Shown here piece by piece: positions 18,288 to 27,315 of a stretch of 64,000 nt of DNA; positions within the stretch are counted from its first letter, which is position 1; every line of letters starts with the position of its first letter. The notes under the pieces are model-generated. The model did not search any database and was not told where the DNA came from. It saw only the letters and a program-made list of their open reading frames with translations. The position numbers and the translations under genes were made by a program. This DNA comes from Solibacter sp039934035. GTDB taxonomy: Bacteria > Acidobacteriota > Terriglobia > Bryobacterales > Bryobacteraceae. The stretch covers positions 53,761-117,760 of the forward strand of contig JBDTMZ010000104.1 of the NCBI GenBank assembly GCA_039934035.1, written 5' to 3'.

Positions 18288-18348
18288 GCAGGCCCCTTAG
18301 TAGTATTTGAGATCAAGTAGCGGAGACAAGCCGCAGCTTTCGAGATCG

Positions 18349-18801
18349 CTAGCGCAACTGCGCTTGCGGCACAGAGCAGACCGCCGAAAATTCCGACGGC
18401 GTGACCTTGTTTTCCGGGTGCATCGGGACGTAGTATATCGGCGGCATCTCGCCTTTCCTCATCTCTTCGCAAATCTCGCCAAGTTTAATGCGAGTCATTT
18501 CCGATCCGTAGATGTTCCACTGAGAGAAATTCAACTTCGCCCTCCCCTGCTTCACGTCGCTGGCAACCAGCCATGAGGCCGGGGAAACGCGGCTGTACCA
18601 AGGCCAGACCGTGTGGTTGGAATGACAGTCCGCGCACGCGCGCCCGAGCACGGCGGCAACTTCACGAGGAGGCTTGGCGACAGCCTCGAATGACGCTGAA
18701 GGATCAGCCGGAGGATTGGTCCGGTCCGGCTGGATGAACTGTGCGAGGATCAGCGCAACAGCGAGGCCGCCAATTCCGTAACGTAGACCTTTCCGCAACA
18801 T
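18349..18801 (-). CDS. Haem-binding domain protein (monohaem, membrane-anchored)
   Basis: 150 residues, ATG with a strong GGAGG four bases upstream. One N-terminal helix (GIGGLAVALILAQFI) serves as anchor or signal. A single haem site C56-A-D-C59-H60 lies in RACADCHSNHTVWPWYSRVSP, the signature of the Haem_bd domain (PF14376-type), followed by KLNFSQWNIY and a MPPIYYVPMHPENK segment that may supply the distal Met ligand. It lies 10 bp downstream of the peroxidase stop and 61 bp upstream of the nine-haem protein, so the three are probably co-transcribed. Confidence 0.88.
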   Translation of the reverse strand: MLRKGLRYGIGGLAVALILAQFIQPDRTNPPADPSASFEAVAKPPREVAAVLGRACADCHSNHTVWPWYSRVSPASWLVASDVKQGRAKLNFSQWNIYGSEMTRIKLGEICEEMRKGEMPPIYYVPMHPENKVTPSEFSAVCSVPQAQLR

Positions 18802-18811
18802 GACGCCTCCT

Positions 18812-19864
18812 TCAGTCCGCTTCGGTCGGTTTCGGTGTCTCGCTAGTGCTCTTCGGCAAGTCGGGACGCTTAATATAGTCAGCCGGAATCTCGCCGGTCA
18901 GTGACTTCATCCAGGTCACGATGGATTGGATTTCGGCGGCACTTAACGTCTTGCCCACCTGATGATCCGCCATCTTCGCGACGGCGCCATCCAGTGTAGG
19001 GATCTTGCCATCGTGAAAATACGGGCCTGTTTTGTCAATATTCCGAAGCGACGGAACCTTGAACAAAAACTTATCCCCCTCGCTCTTGGTCACGTTGTAG
19101 CGACCCGTATCCGAGGTATCTGGCCATGCTTTCACGAGCCCGATCTTTTGATACATGTTGCCGCCCAGGAGCGCGCCCGCGTGGCACGTCTGGCATCCGG
19201 AAGCGACGAAGGTATGGAAGCCAGCTTTCTCTTCCGCGGTAAGGGCGGTCTGTTCGCCTTTCAGGAACTTGTCCCACCGCGCCGGCGTGATCAGCTTACG
19301 CTCGAACGCTCCGATCGCCTTGCCCGTGTTGTCGTAAGTGACCGGATCTTTGTCGTTGGGGAAGGCCTTTTGGAAGGCAGCGACGTACTCAGGCATCGAG
19401 TTGAGGACTGCAACCACCTGCTTCCCTGACGTCATGGCCATCTCGACGGGGTTCAGAACTGGACCTTTAGCCTGTTCCTCCACGTCCGCGGCACGTCCAT
19501 CCCAGAACTGCACAAAGTGGCCGGCAGCGTTGTAGACCGTTGGCGAGTTGCGATCGCCGTGCTGTCCCTTGTCGCCCACTGAGGTCGCCTGGTTGTCCAC
19601 TCCGTATTGGGTCAAGTCGTGGCAACTGTTACACGAGAGCTTCTGGTTTGCCGACAGACGGATCTCGTAATACAGCATCCGTCCGAGGACGACTTTCTCC
19701 TCGGTGACCGGCTCTTTCCCAGGCGCAACGTCCGGCAAAGGAGCATAGGCCTTCAACGCGGCAAGGTCAATCGATGCAGATTCGGATCCACCCCCCGCGC
19801 ACCCCTGGAACAGTGCCAACATGCCTAGAATAGCTCCGGTTAACAGATATTGAGGTCTTTTCAT
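18812..19864 (-). CDS. Dihaem cytochrome c peroxidase (MauG/CCP family)
   Basis: 350 residues from the ATG at 19864 (AAAGG eight bases upstream), preferred over an ATG 51 bp earlier because it places a lipoprotein-like leader (LLTGAILGMLALFQGC) at the start. Two c-haem sites are visible: C78-N-S-C81-H82 in SCNSCHDLTQYG, and C224-Q-T-C227-H228 in ASGCQTCHAG. The spacing and FWDGRAADVEEQAKGPVLNP are typical of bacterial CCP/MauG. It reduces hydrogen peroxide or performs oxidative chemistry in the periplasm. It is the first gene of the cytochrome operon. Confidence 0.92.
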   Translation of the reverse strand: MKRPQYLLTGAILGMLALFQGCAGGGSESASIDLAALKAYAPLPDVAPGKEPVTEEKVVLGRMLYYEIRLSANQKLSCNSCHDLTQYGVDNQATSVGDKGQHGDRNSPTVYNAAGHFVQFWDGRAADVEEQAKGPVLNPVEMAMTSGKQVVAVLNSMPEYVAAFQKAFPNDKDPVTYDNTGKAIGAFERKLITPARWDKFLKGEQTALTAEEKAGFHTFVASGCQTCHAGALLGGNMYQKIGLVKAWPDTSDTGRYNVTKSEGDKFLFKVPSLRNIDKTGPYFHDGKIPTLDGAVAKMADHQVGKTLSAAEIQSIVTWMKSLTGEIPADYIKRPDLPKSTSETPKPTEAD

Positions 19865-20145
19865 ATTAAATACCTTTAAAGATCGGGCTACTCTTTGCAG
19901 TATACTCCCTATCACTCGGGATCGTCTTTCGTCCTACTTCGCCCATTCCTCTCGAACCCGCGACGTCCAGCTTGGTGGGAAGCTGGGCACATATTGTCGA
20001 TACGGACTTTAGCGTCTCTGGCAGCGATTTCAAGCGACGGAAATTCACTGCGTTTCCAACCCTGTGCTTCGCTTGTCTCTTAGTGGAGTACAAACGGAGT
20101 ACACATGTAAGGCGTGGTGAGAGTCTCAATCCAATGTGTAATTTG

Positions 20146-20997
20146 GCGCGAGGCATCCATCACCGCGTACGCCAAGACCAAGAACCTGAAGATCTGGTTG
20201 TGGGTGCATAGCCGGGAGGTCAAAGATCCGGAGGCCCGGAAAGCCTATTTCCGCAAAGTGGCCGATGCGGGGATGGTGGGCATCAAGATCGATTTCCCCC
20301 CGGCGAGCAATCGCTGGTGGTCGAACTGGTATCACGACACGGCGAGGGATGCGGCCTCGTTCCACTTGATGCTCGATTTCCATGGAGCCGTCAAACCTAC
20401 GGGAACTGAGCGCACGTGGCCCAATGTGTTGACCCGGGAGGGAGTCCGCGGGCACGAATATCACATCACCCGGTACCGGCGCCGTCTGGAGGCCGATCAT
20501 GATGTCATTCTGCCGTTTACGCGGTACGTGGCGGGTGCTGGCGACTATACTCCCACGGTGTTCGAGCCGAAGGAACTGCAGGGGAATACGTGGGGACACG
20601 AGTTGGCTCAGGCTGTCCTGTTCACATCGCCTTATCTGTGCTTCGGCGGTCATCCGAAGGACTACTTAGCGAATCCGGCGCGGACGTTCTCACCGCGATC
20701 CCGGCAATATGGGACGAGACCCGCGTGCTGCCTGGCAGCGAACCCGGTAAGGCAGTCGCGATGGCCCGGCGATCGGGCGACCGGTGGTTCATCGCGGCGA
20801 TCAACGGGGCTGACGCGAAGGCCCTGGATCTTCCGCTCGATTTCTTAGGCAAGGGGGCATGGCAGGCCACGGAACTCTTCGACGTGGAAAGCAGGCCGGA
20901 CTCATGGAACCGGCAGAACGGCACGGTAACGAACGCCGACCGCCTGAAGGTGCCACTATCGCCGCGCGGCGGATTCGTTGGCTATTTCCGCAAGTAA
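20146..20997 (+). pseudogene. Glycoside hydrolase family 97 remnant (5'-truncated, frameshifted)
   Basis: The 3' part of a GH97 gene. The first frame gives LKIWLWVHSREVKDPEARKA, AGMVGIKIDFPP, LMLDFHGAVKPTGTERTWPN and ILPFTRYVAGAGDYTP up to HPKDYLANPA. At about 20680 the reading moves by one base (consistent with loss of one base in a GCG run) and continues as ADVLTAIPAIWDETRVLPGS to a C-terminal GGFVGYFRK and stop. The N-terminal sandwich and part of the barrel are missing and no start or ribosome site exists, so it is not functional. GH97 enzymes are alpha-glucosidases/galactosidases; the gene sits beside the TonB receptor as in polysaccharide-use loci. Confidence 0.8.
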
Positions 20998-21167
20998 GCG
21001 TTATTGCGCGAGGGACTCTTGGTGCACGGCCACAACGGAAGCCGCGCAGCGGTTGCCGGACTCAATGCGGGTGGCTTCCCCTACGCCGGTCGTTCGCGGT
21101 TCGATGCACCTAAGAAGACAAGTTCGTTCCCTGTTGTCAAAATGGGGGGCGCCAAAGACAAAAATCG

Positions 21168-21187
21168 CCCGGCCTTTGCGGGCCGGG
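21168..21187 (-). terminator. Second hairpin terminator for the TonB receptor gene
   Basis: CCCGGCC pairs with GGCCGGG around a short loop. On the minus strand the stem is followed by CGATTTTTGTCTTT, a U-tract typical of an intrinsic terminator. On the plus strand no T-run follows. Confidence 0.6.
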
Positions 21188-21210
21188 GCGTCGAGTCGAA
21201 AAACGAGCAA

Positions 21211-21232
21211 GGAGTGGCGTCGAGGCCACTCC
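21211..21232 (-). terminator. First hairpin terminator for the TonB receptor gene
   Basis: A perfect 8-bp stem, GGAGTGGC/GCCACTCC, with a 6-nt loop, 22 bp beyond the receptor stop. On the minus strand it is followed by TTGCTCGTTTTT. With the hairpin at 21168 it forms a tandem terminator. Confidence 0.65.
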
Positions 21233-21254
21233 CTGCCGCATCGTCCCTCAGGAG

Positions 21255-24200
21255 TTAGAAGCCCAGCCGCAGCGCCAACTGAATCAGTCGAGGCTGGTTA
21301 GTCGTGTTGGTAATCATTCCCGTCGTCGCATTCGCCGCCGTGGTCACCGCGGCATTCGGCATGGCAAACTGGACGCGGTTGAAGAGGTTGTAAACCTCCG
21401 CCCGGAAGTCCAGATTGACCCGCTCGGTGACTGCCGTCCTCTTCTGCAACGCGAGATTGAAGTTGTTGATACCGGGCCCGCGGAGCACGGGATCGGTTGC
21501 GCTTTCACTCCCCAGCGTGTAAGCAGTAGGAACCGAGTAGCACGCCAGGTTGAAATAGCTGTTCAGGCGTGACTGGACCGATCCACTCTTCCTGGGATCG
21601 CAACCCGCTACCACATTGGGACGCAGGCCAAGGCCAAAGCCGGTGACATTGGGTGTCGCCGTCAAGCCGATCGGGTACCCAACCTGGAAGGTGCTGGTGC
21701 CGCTCATACTCCAGCCGGAAGCAAGCTTCTGCGCGGCGCCATTACCGCCGGCGAGGAATTTCTGACCTTTCCCGAAGGGAAGATCAACCGTATAGCTCAG
21801 GGTCAGGCGTTGACGCGAGTCGAAGCCTACCAGCGATTTTTCCGCGCGCATGTTGGCAGGGTTCTGGAAGGCGGGGGAGGCGCCCGTACCGGAATCCAGC
21901 CAATTCGTCAGGGCAAAGGTATTGCCCAGAAGTTTGGAGAAGGTATAGGCGGCCAGGACGGTGCCGCCTTTGGAGAAGCGCTTCTCGCCCTTCACCTGGA
22001 GCGCATGATAGGTGGAGTGGGCCACATATCCTCCGCCCGACAAAACGCTCGAGTATTGGGGGAATGGCAGGAGGAGCTGCCCCTGCGCCACTGTCTTCTG
22101 CGCCAAAGTCCCGGTTTTTACCAGGCCATAGAAAGGATTGGTTACCTGGGTATTCAAGGCGGTCCCCATGGATAAATACTGGGTGGCCAGGGAATTGAGC
22201 TGATAGGTACCCGTCGGCAGGTGAGAGCCGCTGGCGCCTGCGTAGGCAGCTTCAATGGCCACGTCGCCCGGCAACTGGCGCTGTACGGTCAAGTTCCACT
22301 GCCCCTGGTACGGATAAGGAACCGTCCGCAGGGGAGCATTGGTGAGCGAACCGCCGAGCAATAGCAACTGAGCCGTGTCATGGGGCAGGTTGCCAGGGGC
22401 CGAAGTGAAGCCGTTCGGGAACGGATCGCTGATGGTGTCTTTCGGCGTGACGCCGCTATCCACCGTGGGCGCCCAGGCGGTGGCGTAGGAACTGAGAGGC
22501 ATCGCCCAGGGAGACTCGCTGAATTGCAGCGTGGACGGGAGATAGTAGATGCCCCCGCCGGTTCGGATCACGGTCTTGTCGTTCAGGCGATAGGCGAGGC
22601 CCACGCGGGGTGCGAACAGGTCGAAGTGCTCCGTCCTCACTCCCTTGTCCGGGTGTTTGTCGGTCAGAACGAAATCGAGCGCACCCAACACGGGCTTGCC
22701 GTTCACGGTGATATTGTTCGCTGCCAGGGTCGGATTGACTTCAGACGGGTTGAAGGAAGCGATGCGATTGTACCGCTCTTTCCATACGCCCGGGATCTCC
22801 CACCGGATGCCTAATGTCACGGTGAGCTTGGTCGAGGCCTGCCAGGTATCCTGGGCATAATATCCCTGATAGATCATCGATTCATAAGGACGGGCAAACG
22901 CACTCACGCTGCCGCTGGAGCCGTAACCCAGCAGGGCCGAAGCCAGACCATTGCCACTGGCGCCGGCACTGAGCGCGTTCTGGGACGTAAAGATGTTAGT
23001 GAACGCGAAGGTGCCGCCGTCGAAGGTCTGATAGTAGGTATTCTGCATGTCGCGCCAGTCGGCGCCGAACCGCAGCGTGTGCTTGCCTTTCACCCAACTG
23101 AGGTTAGGGGTAAGCAGATAGTCGTTTTCGGTGGACACAATATGCAGACCGCTCGCCGTGTTGTAGCCGGTCATGGAAATGGACGGAATGGAAGTGGACG
23201 GACCGCTGTGGATGATGGGGAGCTGTTCGTCCATGTACTTCGGGAAGCCGAAGGTTTGGTTCAGGTTGATTCCCTCGTACGATTCCGCGCGTCCATAAGG
23301 GAAGCGCAGATACGATGCCCGGAGGTCGAGGACCACGGTAGAACTGACCACGTACGTCACTCCCGCAAGGGCCTGGGAGGTTGTAAAGAACTCGGGAGAG
23401 TAGGGGTCGTTGGCATAAATTCCGTTCTTAAAAGGCGCGAACGGCAAACTATGCGATGACCATCGGGAATAGCGCCCGAAGGCCCGGACCTTGTCGTTAA
23501 TTGTGTAGTCGACGCGTGTATTGACCTGGTCGTTGTCGCCGCCCTGAACGGCCATCACACTATAGTTGTTGAGGCGCGTGTACTGCTGTCCCGCCTGGTT
23601 GGGCGCGGCGACGAGCGGGAAGGCGAATATCTTCGCGGAGACCGGGTTAATCCGGTTGCCGGGAATCGTATTGTTGGGGAAAGGCTGGCGTTGCACGGTT
23701 TGACCGGAAATGCAGGCGCCGTTGTTGCCCGTTCCGCATTGGGTCAGGGGGTCATAGATCGGGATCATGACGTTCGAAGCGTTCCGGTAGTTGGAGAAAT
23801 CGCCGGTATACATTTCGGTAAGCGGCACGGTGGCCAGGTAGTTGGCTCCCTGGCGGGACTTGTAGCCCTCCCAGCCGGCAAAGATGAAAAGCTTGTTCTT
23901 CTTGATCGGCGCGGAGCCGGCGAGACCATACTGGTTCTGGTTGAACGTCTGCTTGCCGGTATTGTTCGCGTTGGCGAAGAAGCTGTTGGCGTTGAGGACC
24001 GTGTTGCGGAAATACTCATACCCGCTGGCGTGAAATTGGTTGGTGCCCGACTTCGAAGAGATGTTGATCACACCGCCCGAGTAGCGGCCGTATTCGGCGC
24101 TGTTGCTGTTGGTCTGCACTCGGAACTCGGCGACGGCGTCCGGGCTCGGCACCATGTTGACGAGGTTGCCCAGGGCCGAGTTGGCGGGCACGCCATCGTA

Positions 24201-24824
24201 ATAAACGGCGCCCTGATTCGCAAAGCCGCCACCGATCTGGTAGTTGCCGGCCGCGAAGATATTCTTTCCCGTGATGGCGTTGCCATCGGTGGAGCCCTGC
24301 GCCACCACCCCTGGCACCAGCGCCGTGAGGTTCATGATGTTACGGCCGTTGACCGGCAGTTCCTGGACGGACCGGCTGCTGACCACCTGACTCAGGCTGG
24401 CGTTTTCGGTCTGCAGCAACTGGGCTGTGGCGGCGACTTCAACGGTTTGGGTCAAATCGCCGACTTGCATCGCGATGTCGGCGCGGATCGCGCCGGACAC
24501 GGTAACCTGTACATTGTCACGGGTGACCTTCTTAAAGCCCGGCTGTTCGACCTCCACCTTGTAAATTGCCGGAACGAGGTTGAGAAACTGATAATCCCCC
24601 GCGGCGCCAGTCTGCGTCTGCCGGCGCTCGCCGGTTCCGGCGTTAATCAACGTCACCGTCGCGCTGTGCAGGGTGGCGCCGGATTGGTCGGTCACGGTGC
24701 CGACGACCGAGCCGTAGAACGACTGCCCATACAAACCGAGAGCGAGAATCGGGATGATCGCCAGGACGAAGCCGACTCGGAAAAGGAACGGCGTTCGCCG
24801 CCTCGCGTACAGATCTTTCGTCAT
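21255..24824 (-). CDS. Oar-like TonB-dependent outer-membrane receptor
   Basis: About 1189 residues from ATG 24824, chosen because GGAGG lies seven bases upstream; the longer start lacks this. A signal peptide (RVGFVLAIIPILALGLYGQ) is followed by a carboxypeptidase-regulatory-like domain (about 35-120, GSVVGTVTDQSGATL) and a plug (about 125-240, SVQELPVNGRNIMNLTALVPG). A long beta-barrel ends in the outer-membrane insertion signal LALRLGF. This is the Oar-like layout that is greatly expanded in Solibacter-type Acidobacteria. The substrate is unknown; the adjacent GH97 remnant hints at carbohydrate. The gene ends in tandem terminators. Confidence 0.92.
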   Translation of the reverse strand: MTKDLYARRRTPFLFRVGFVLAIIPILALGLYGQSFYGSVVGTVTDQSGATLHSATVTLINAGTGERRQTQTGAAGDYQFLNLVPAIYKVEVEQPGFKKVTRDNVQVTVSGAIRADIAMQVGDLTQTVEVAATAQLLQTENASLSQVVSSRSVQELPVNGRNIMNLTALVPGVVAQGSTDGNAITGKNIFAAGNYQIGGGFANQGAVYYDGVPANSALGNLVNMVPSPDAVAEFRVQTNSNSAEYGRYSGGVINISSKSGTNQFHASGYEYFRNTVLNANSFFANANNTGKQTFNQNQYGLAGSAPIKKNKLFIFAGWEGYKSRQGANYLATVPLTEMYTGDFSNYRNASNVMIPIYDPLTQCGTGNNGACISGQTVQRQPFPNNTIPGNRINPVSAKIFAFPLVAAPNQAGQQYTRLNNYSVMAVQGGDNDQVNTRVDYTINDKVRAFGRYSRWSSHSLPFAPFKNGIYANDPYSPEFFTTSQALAGVTYVVSSTVVLDLRASYLRFPYGRAESYEGINLNQTFGFPKYMDEQLPIIHSGPSTSIPSISMTGYNTASGLHIVSTENDYLLTPNLSWVKGKHTLRFGADWRDMQNTYYQTFDGGTFAFTNIFTSQNALSAGASGNGLASALLGYGSSGSVSAFARPYESMIYQGYYAQDTWQASTKLTVTLGIRWEIPGVWKERYNRIASFNPSEVNPTLAANNITVNGKPVLGALDFVLTDKHPDKGVRTEHFDLFAPRVGLAYRLNDKTVIRTGGGIYYLPSTLQFSESPWAMPLSSYATAWAPTVDSGVTPKDTISDPFPNGFTSAPGNLPHDTAQLLLLGGSLTNAPLRTVPYPYQGQWNLTVQRQLPGDVAIEAAYAGASGSHLPTGTYQLNSLATQYLSMGTALNTQVTNPFYGLVKTGTLAQKTVAQGQLLLPFPQYSSVLSGGGYVAHSTYHALQVKGEKRFSKGGTVLAAYTFSKLLGNTFALTNWLDSGTGASPAFQNPANMRAEKSLVGFDSRQRLTLSYTVDLPFGKGQKFLAGGNGAAQKLASGWSMSGTSTFQVGYPIGLTATPNVTGFGLGLRPNVVAGCDPRKSGSVQSRLNSYFNLACYSVPTAYTLGSESATDPVLRGPGINNFNLALQKRTAVTERVNLDFRAEVYNLFNRVQFAMPNAAVTTAANATTGMITNTTNQPRLIQLALRLGF

Positions 24825-24955
24825 TTCATTTCCTCCCACCATGAGGCCCGGGAAGTTCCGAGCCGGATTTCACCAGTGATTTCCTGAAGCAATGCTACCT
24901 TCGGCAGTCTTGCAGGACTATTGCGGTCCAATTCTGAATGCTTCTGCCTATAGCT

Positions 24956-24991
24956 TCCAGACCGTGACGGTCCGCGACCGTCGCGGACTGT
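24956..24991 (-). repeat. Dispersed palindromic repeat, copy 1
   Basis: Minus-strand reading CAGTCCGCGACGGTCGCGG followed by ACCGTCACGGTCTGG. It shares the 17-mer GACGGTCGCGGACCGTC and both flanks with the copy at 35665-35698 (about 30 of 35 positions). It can fold as a hairpin (GACGGTC/GACCGTC). It lies upstream of the TonB receptor gene. Confidence 0.6.
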
Positions 24992-25401
24992 CCGAAGAGT
25001 GTGGGTAAACGCTCTATCGCAGTAAAGAGGTTCCTCGATTGCCTACTTTTTTCGGAAAATCGCGGAGGCTTCTAGAGGGACAAACTCGTGCGGGAAGGGA
25101 CGATGCACCATGAAAAGCAGTCCTGGTGGGCGAAAACGGCAAGCGGCCAGGTGTTCCCGGCCACCAAGAGGCCCGAAGATACGAAATCTCATAGACTCGA
25201 CTCATTTTGGCTACGGCGCCATGAATATCTTAAAGCGTCGAAATCTCTGCTCAGGGGTGAGGCGTGGTCGGTGGAAACGGATGAGGATTGGCAGGCATTT
25301 GGGGCAGAACCGGAGGTTTCTGGATGCCCTCCCAGACATCCGAACAGGTTGCCGGACAGCAAAACAACAACGCCGCGGGCCCTCGGAGACACTGGCTGCG
25401 G
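24992..25401. other. Intergenic region without a supported gene
   Basis: The 577-bp stretch between the TonB receptor start and the TPR gene stop. Apart from the palindromic repeat at 24956, only overlapping short frames on both strands are present. None has a ribosome site, a family motif or consistent codon use. It presumably contains the receptor promoter. Confidence 0.5.
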
Positions 25402-27072
25402 TCACTGACCCAGTTGATGAAGCACTGCCTGCGCTTCCGCAAAGTCCGGGCGCAGCCTCAACGCCTCCCGCACTTCCGCCAGTGCGTCATCCCGCCTGGA
25501 GAGTTTGAACGACGCGAAGCCCAGCCCATAATGGCCTTCGGGTGAATCCGGCTTGCAGCGCACTGCGTCGCGAAATATGGGAACGGCTTCATCGGTTCTA
25601 TTCAGTTCCAGGAGAGCGAAGCCCATGCCGAGAAGCGAAGCAACATCGTACGGATTGAGGCGGAGCCCTTCTCCGAATTCCTTGATTCCCCGGTCGTACT
25701 TCCCCTGCTGGACCAGCACAATACCCAAATTGCGACGGAGGACCGCGTTCAGGGGGTCTAGCTGTGCGGCTTTCTGAAAATGCGAGAATGCCTCGCCATA
25801 GTTGCCGGCCCTGTCGAAGAGCTGACCCAGCGAGTTATGGGCAACGGAATCGTTGGGATTATTCTTCAAGGCAGCCTGGTATTGGGAGACCGCTTCGGTC
25901 ATTTCGCCCTGCGCCTCGGCGGCCATGCCGAGAGAGAGAGGGGCTTCGGGGGACTTGGCGCGCGCGCGCAGCAGGGCGTGAAGCCGTTGAACGGGTGTTC
26001 CCGTCCTGGGAGATGCGAAGAAGTCCTTGGTGAAATTCCACAAAGGTGCGAGATCGTCCGGCCTCAGCCGCAGGCACTCAGCAAGCTGCGTCACCGCATC
26101 GTCGACCGCATCCGGCTTTTCACCGAAACGGGTAATCAGCGTGTGGGCAAGAAAGTAGCGGGCATCCGGGTCCGTGGGGTCAACCAAGGCTGCGCGACGC
26201 GCCACCTGAATTGCCCGATCGTTGTATCCGATGCGGCTGAGCAGGCCGGCCTGTTTGAGCAAACGCGTGGCGGAGAAACAAAGATCCGTCAACTGCTGGT
26301 TCAGGGGATCATCGGGCGGAGGCACAACCTTTAACTCCGCCATGGCGGCCCGTTGTCGCGCTTCCGCGGCTTTGTCCGGCCGCCCGAGCGCCTCGTAGGC
26401 TTCCTGCAGCAACTCGTAGGGTGGCCGCGAATAGGAATACACCTGGGAAAGGGGCGTGATGGATTCGACGACCTTGTTCCAATCGCGGCGGCGCGCGGCA
26501 ACGCGGCCAAGACCGAACGTGGACGGGAGGAAGGCCACGCTGTCAGGCGCGCCGGCGGCCATCCCATAGGCCTGCGCGGCTTCGTCCAGCATGTCGCGTT
26601 TGAAATACCAGTCAGCCAGCTTCAAGCGGGCGACGGCGAGATCAGGCTTGAGCCGAAGGGTCTGCTGCAACAACTGCGACTGTCGATCGTCATGGCCACC
26701 CTCCTCTTCGAGGACTGCCTGGTAGTACACCCATCGATAGTCACGCGGGGACAGGCGCGCGGCGATCCGATAGGCACGCGCAGCCTGCTCCACAAAGAGG
26801 TTCGCGTGGTACGCCATCCCGAGTTTGCCAACCGCGTCGGCCGATCCCGGCCGCCGCCGAGCCTCGCTATCGGCAGTTTGCAGAGCGGCGCGAAGGTCCG
26901 GGTGGGCAGACTGAAGATCCGGAAGGTTGGGAAAATCCTGCGGCACCTTTACCGGCAGCAACAGGGGTGCAAGCAGCCAGGTAGCCACAGCAAGCGCGAC
27001 GGCAAGGCCCCCGGTTTTCAGTAGCGACGCCCGGTCGTAGGCACGACTGTCGTCACGAGATTCGGGTTTCAT
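25402..27072 (-). CDS. Membrane-anchored TPR-repeat protein
   Basis: About 556 residues from the Met at 27072 (MKPESRDDSR); an ATG 18 bp earlier is possible. One membrane helix (about 22-45, GGLAVALAVATWLLAPLLLP) is followed by roughly ten tetratricopeptide units, clearest at the end: SVAHNSLGQLFDRAGNYGEA, AVLRRNLGIVLVQQGKYDRG and VASLLGMGFALLELNRTDEA, each with the W/L-G-Y-A-P pattern. TPRs are protein-binding scaffolds. Similar proteins in Solibacter lie near secreted-enzyme loci. No catalytic motif is present. Confidence 0.85.
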   Translation of the reverse strand: MKPESRDDSRAYDRASLLKTGGLAVALAVATWLLAPLLLPVKVPQDFPNLPDLQSAHPDLRAALQTADSEARRRPGSADAVGKLGMAYHANLFVEQAARAYRIAARLSPRDYRWVYYQAVLEEEGGHDDRQSQLLQQTLRLKPDLAVARLKLADWYFKRDMLDEAAQAYGMAAGAPDSVAFLPSTFGLGRVAARRRDWNKVVESITPLSQVYSYSRPPYELLQEAYEALGRPDKAAEARQRAAMAELKVVPPPDDPLNQQLTDLCFSATRLLKQAGLLSRIGYNDRAIQVARRAALVDPTDPDARYFLAHTLITRFGEKPDAVDDAVTQLAECLRLRPDDLAPLWNFTKDFFASPRTGTPVQRLHALLRARAKSPEAPLSLGMAAEAQGEMTEAVSQYQAALKNNPNDSVAHNSLGQLFDRAGNYGEAFSHFQKAAQLDPLNAVLRRNLGIVLVQQGKYDRGIKEFGEGLRLNPYDVASLLGMGFALLELNRTDEAVPIFRDAVRCKPDSPEGHYGLGFASFKLSRRDDALAEVREALRLRPDFAEAQAVLHQLGQ

Positions 27073-27315
27073 GGTTTCTGCGCTCAGCAAGCGCCTGCAT
27101 CATTCCGCTATCGCCGGCCATACTGGAGACCGCCTCCCGGCGCGATCGTAGACCTGATCCAGTAGGAACCCGTCGCTGACAGCAATTCTACTTTCAGGCA
27201 CTAAATACCACAAGCGCTCCAGTCCTCAGTCTCCGCCTCCCGAAAGGTGTTGGGGCCCAGCGTGAACGGTGGGTACATCGCCTTCGCGCTGCACGGCGGG
27301 AAGCAGAAGCTCGAA

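Noticed and set aside
23691..24887. Long plus-strand open frame opposite the TonB receptor
   Set aside because: It is the antisense shadow of a GC-rich gene; it has no ribosome site or family motif, while the minus strand encodes a clear receptor.
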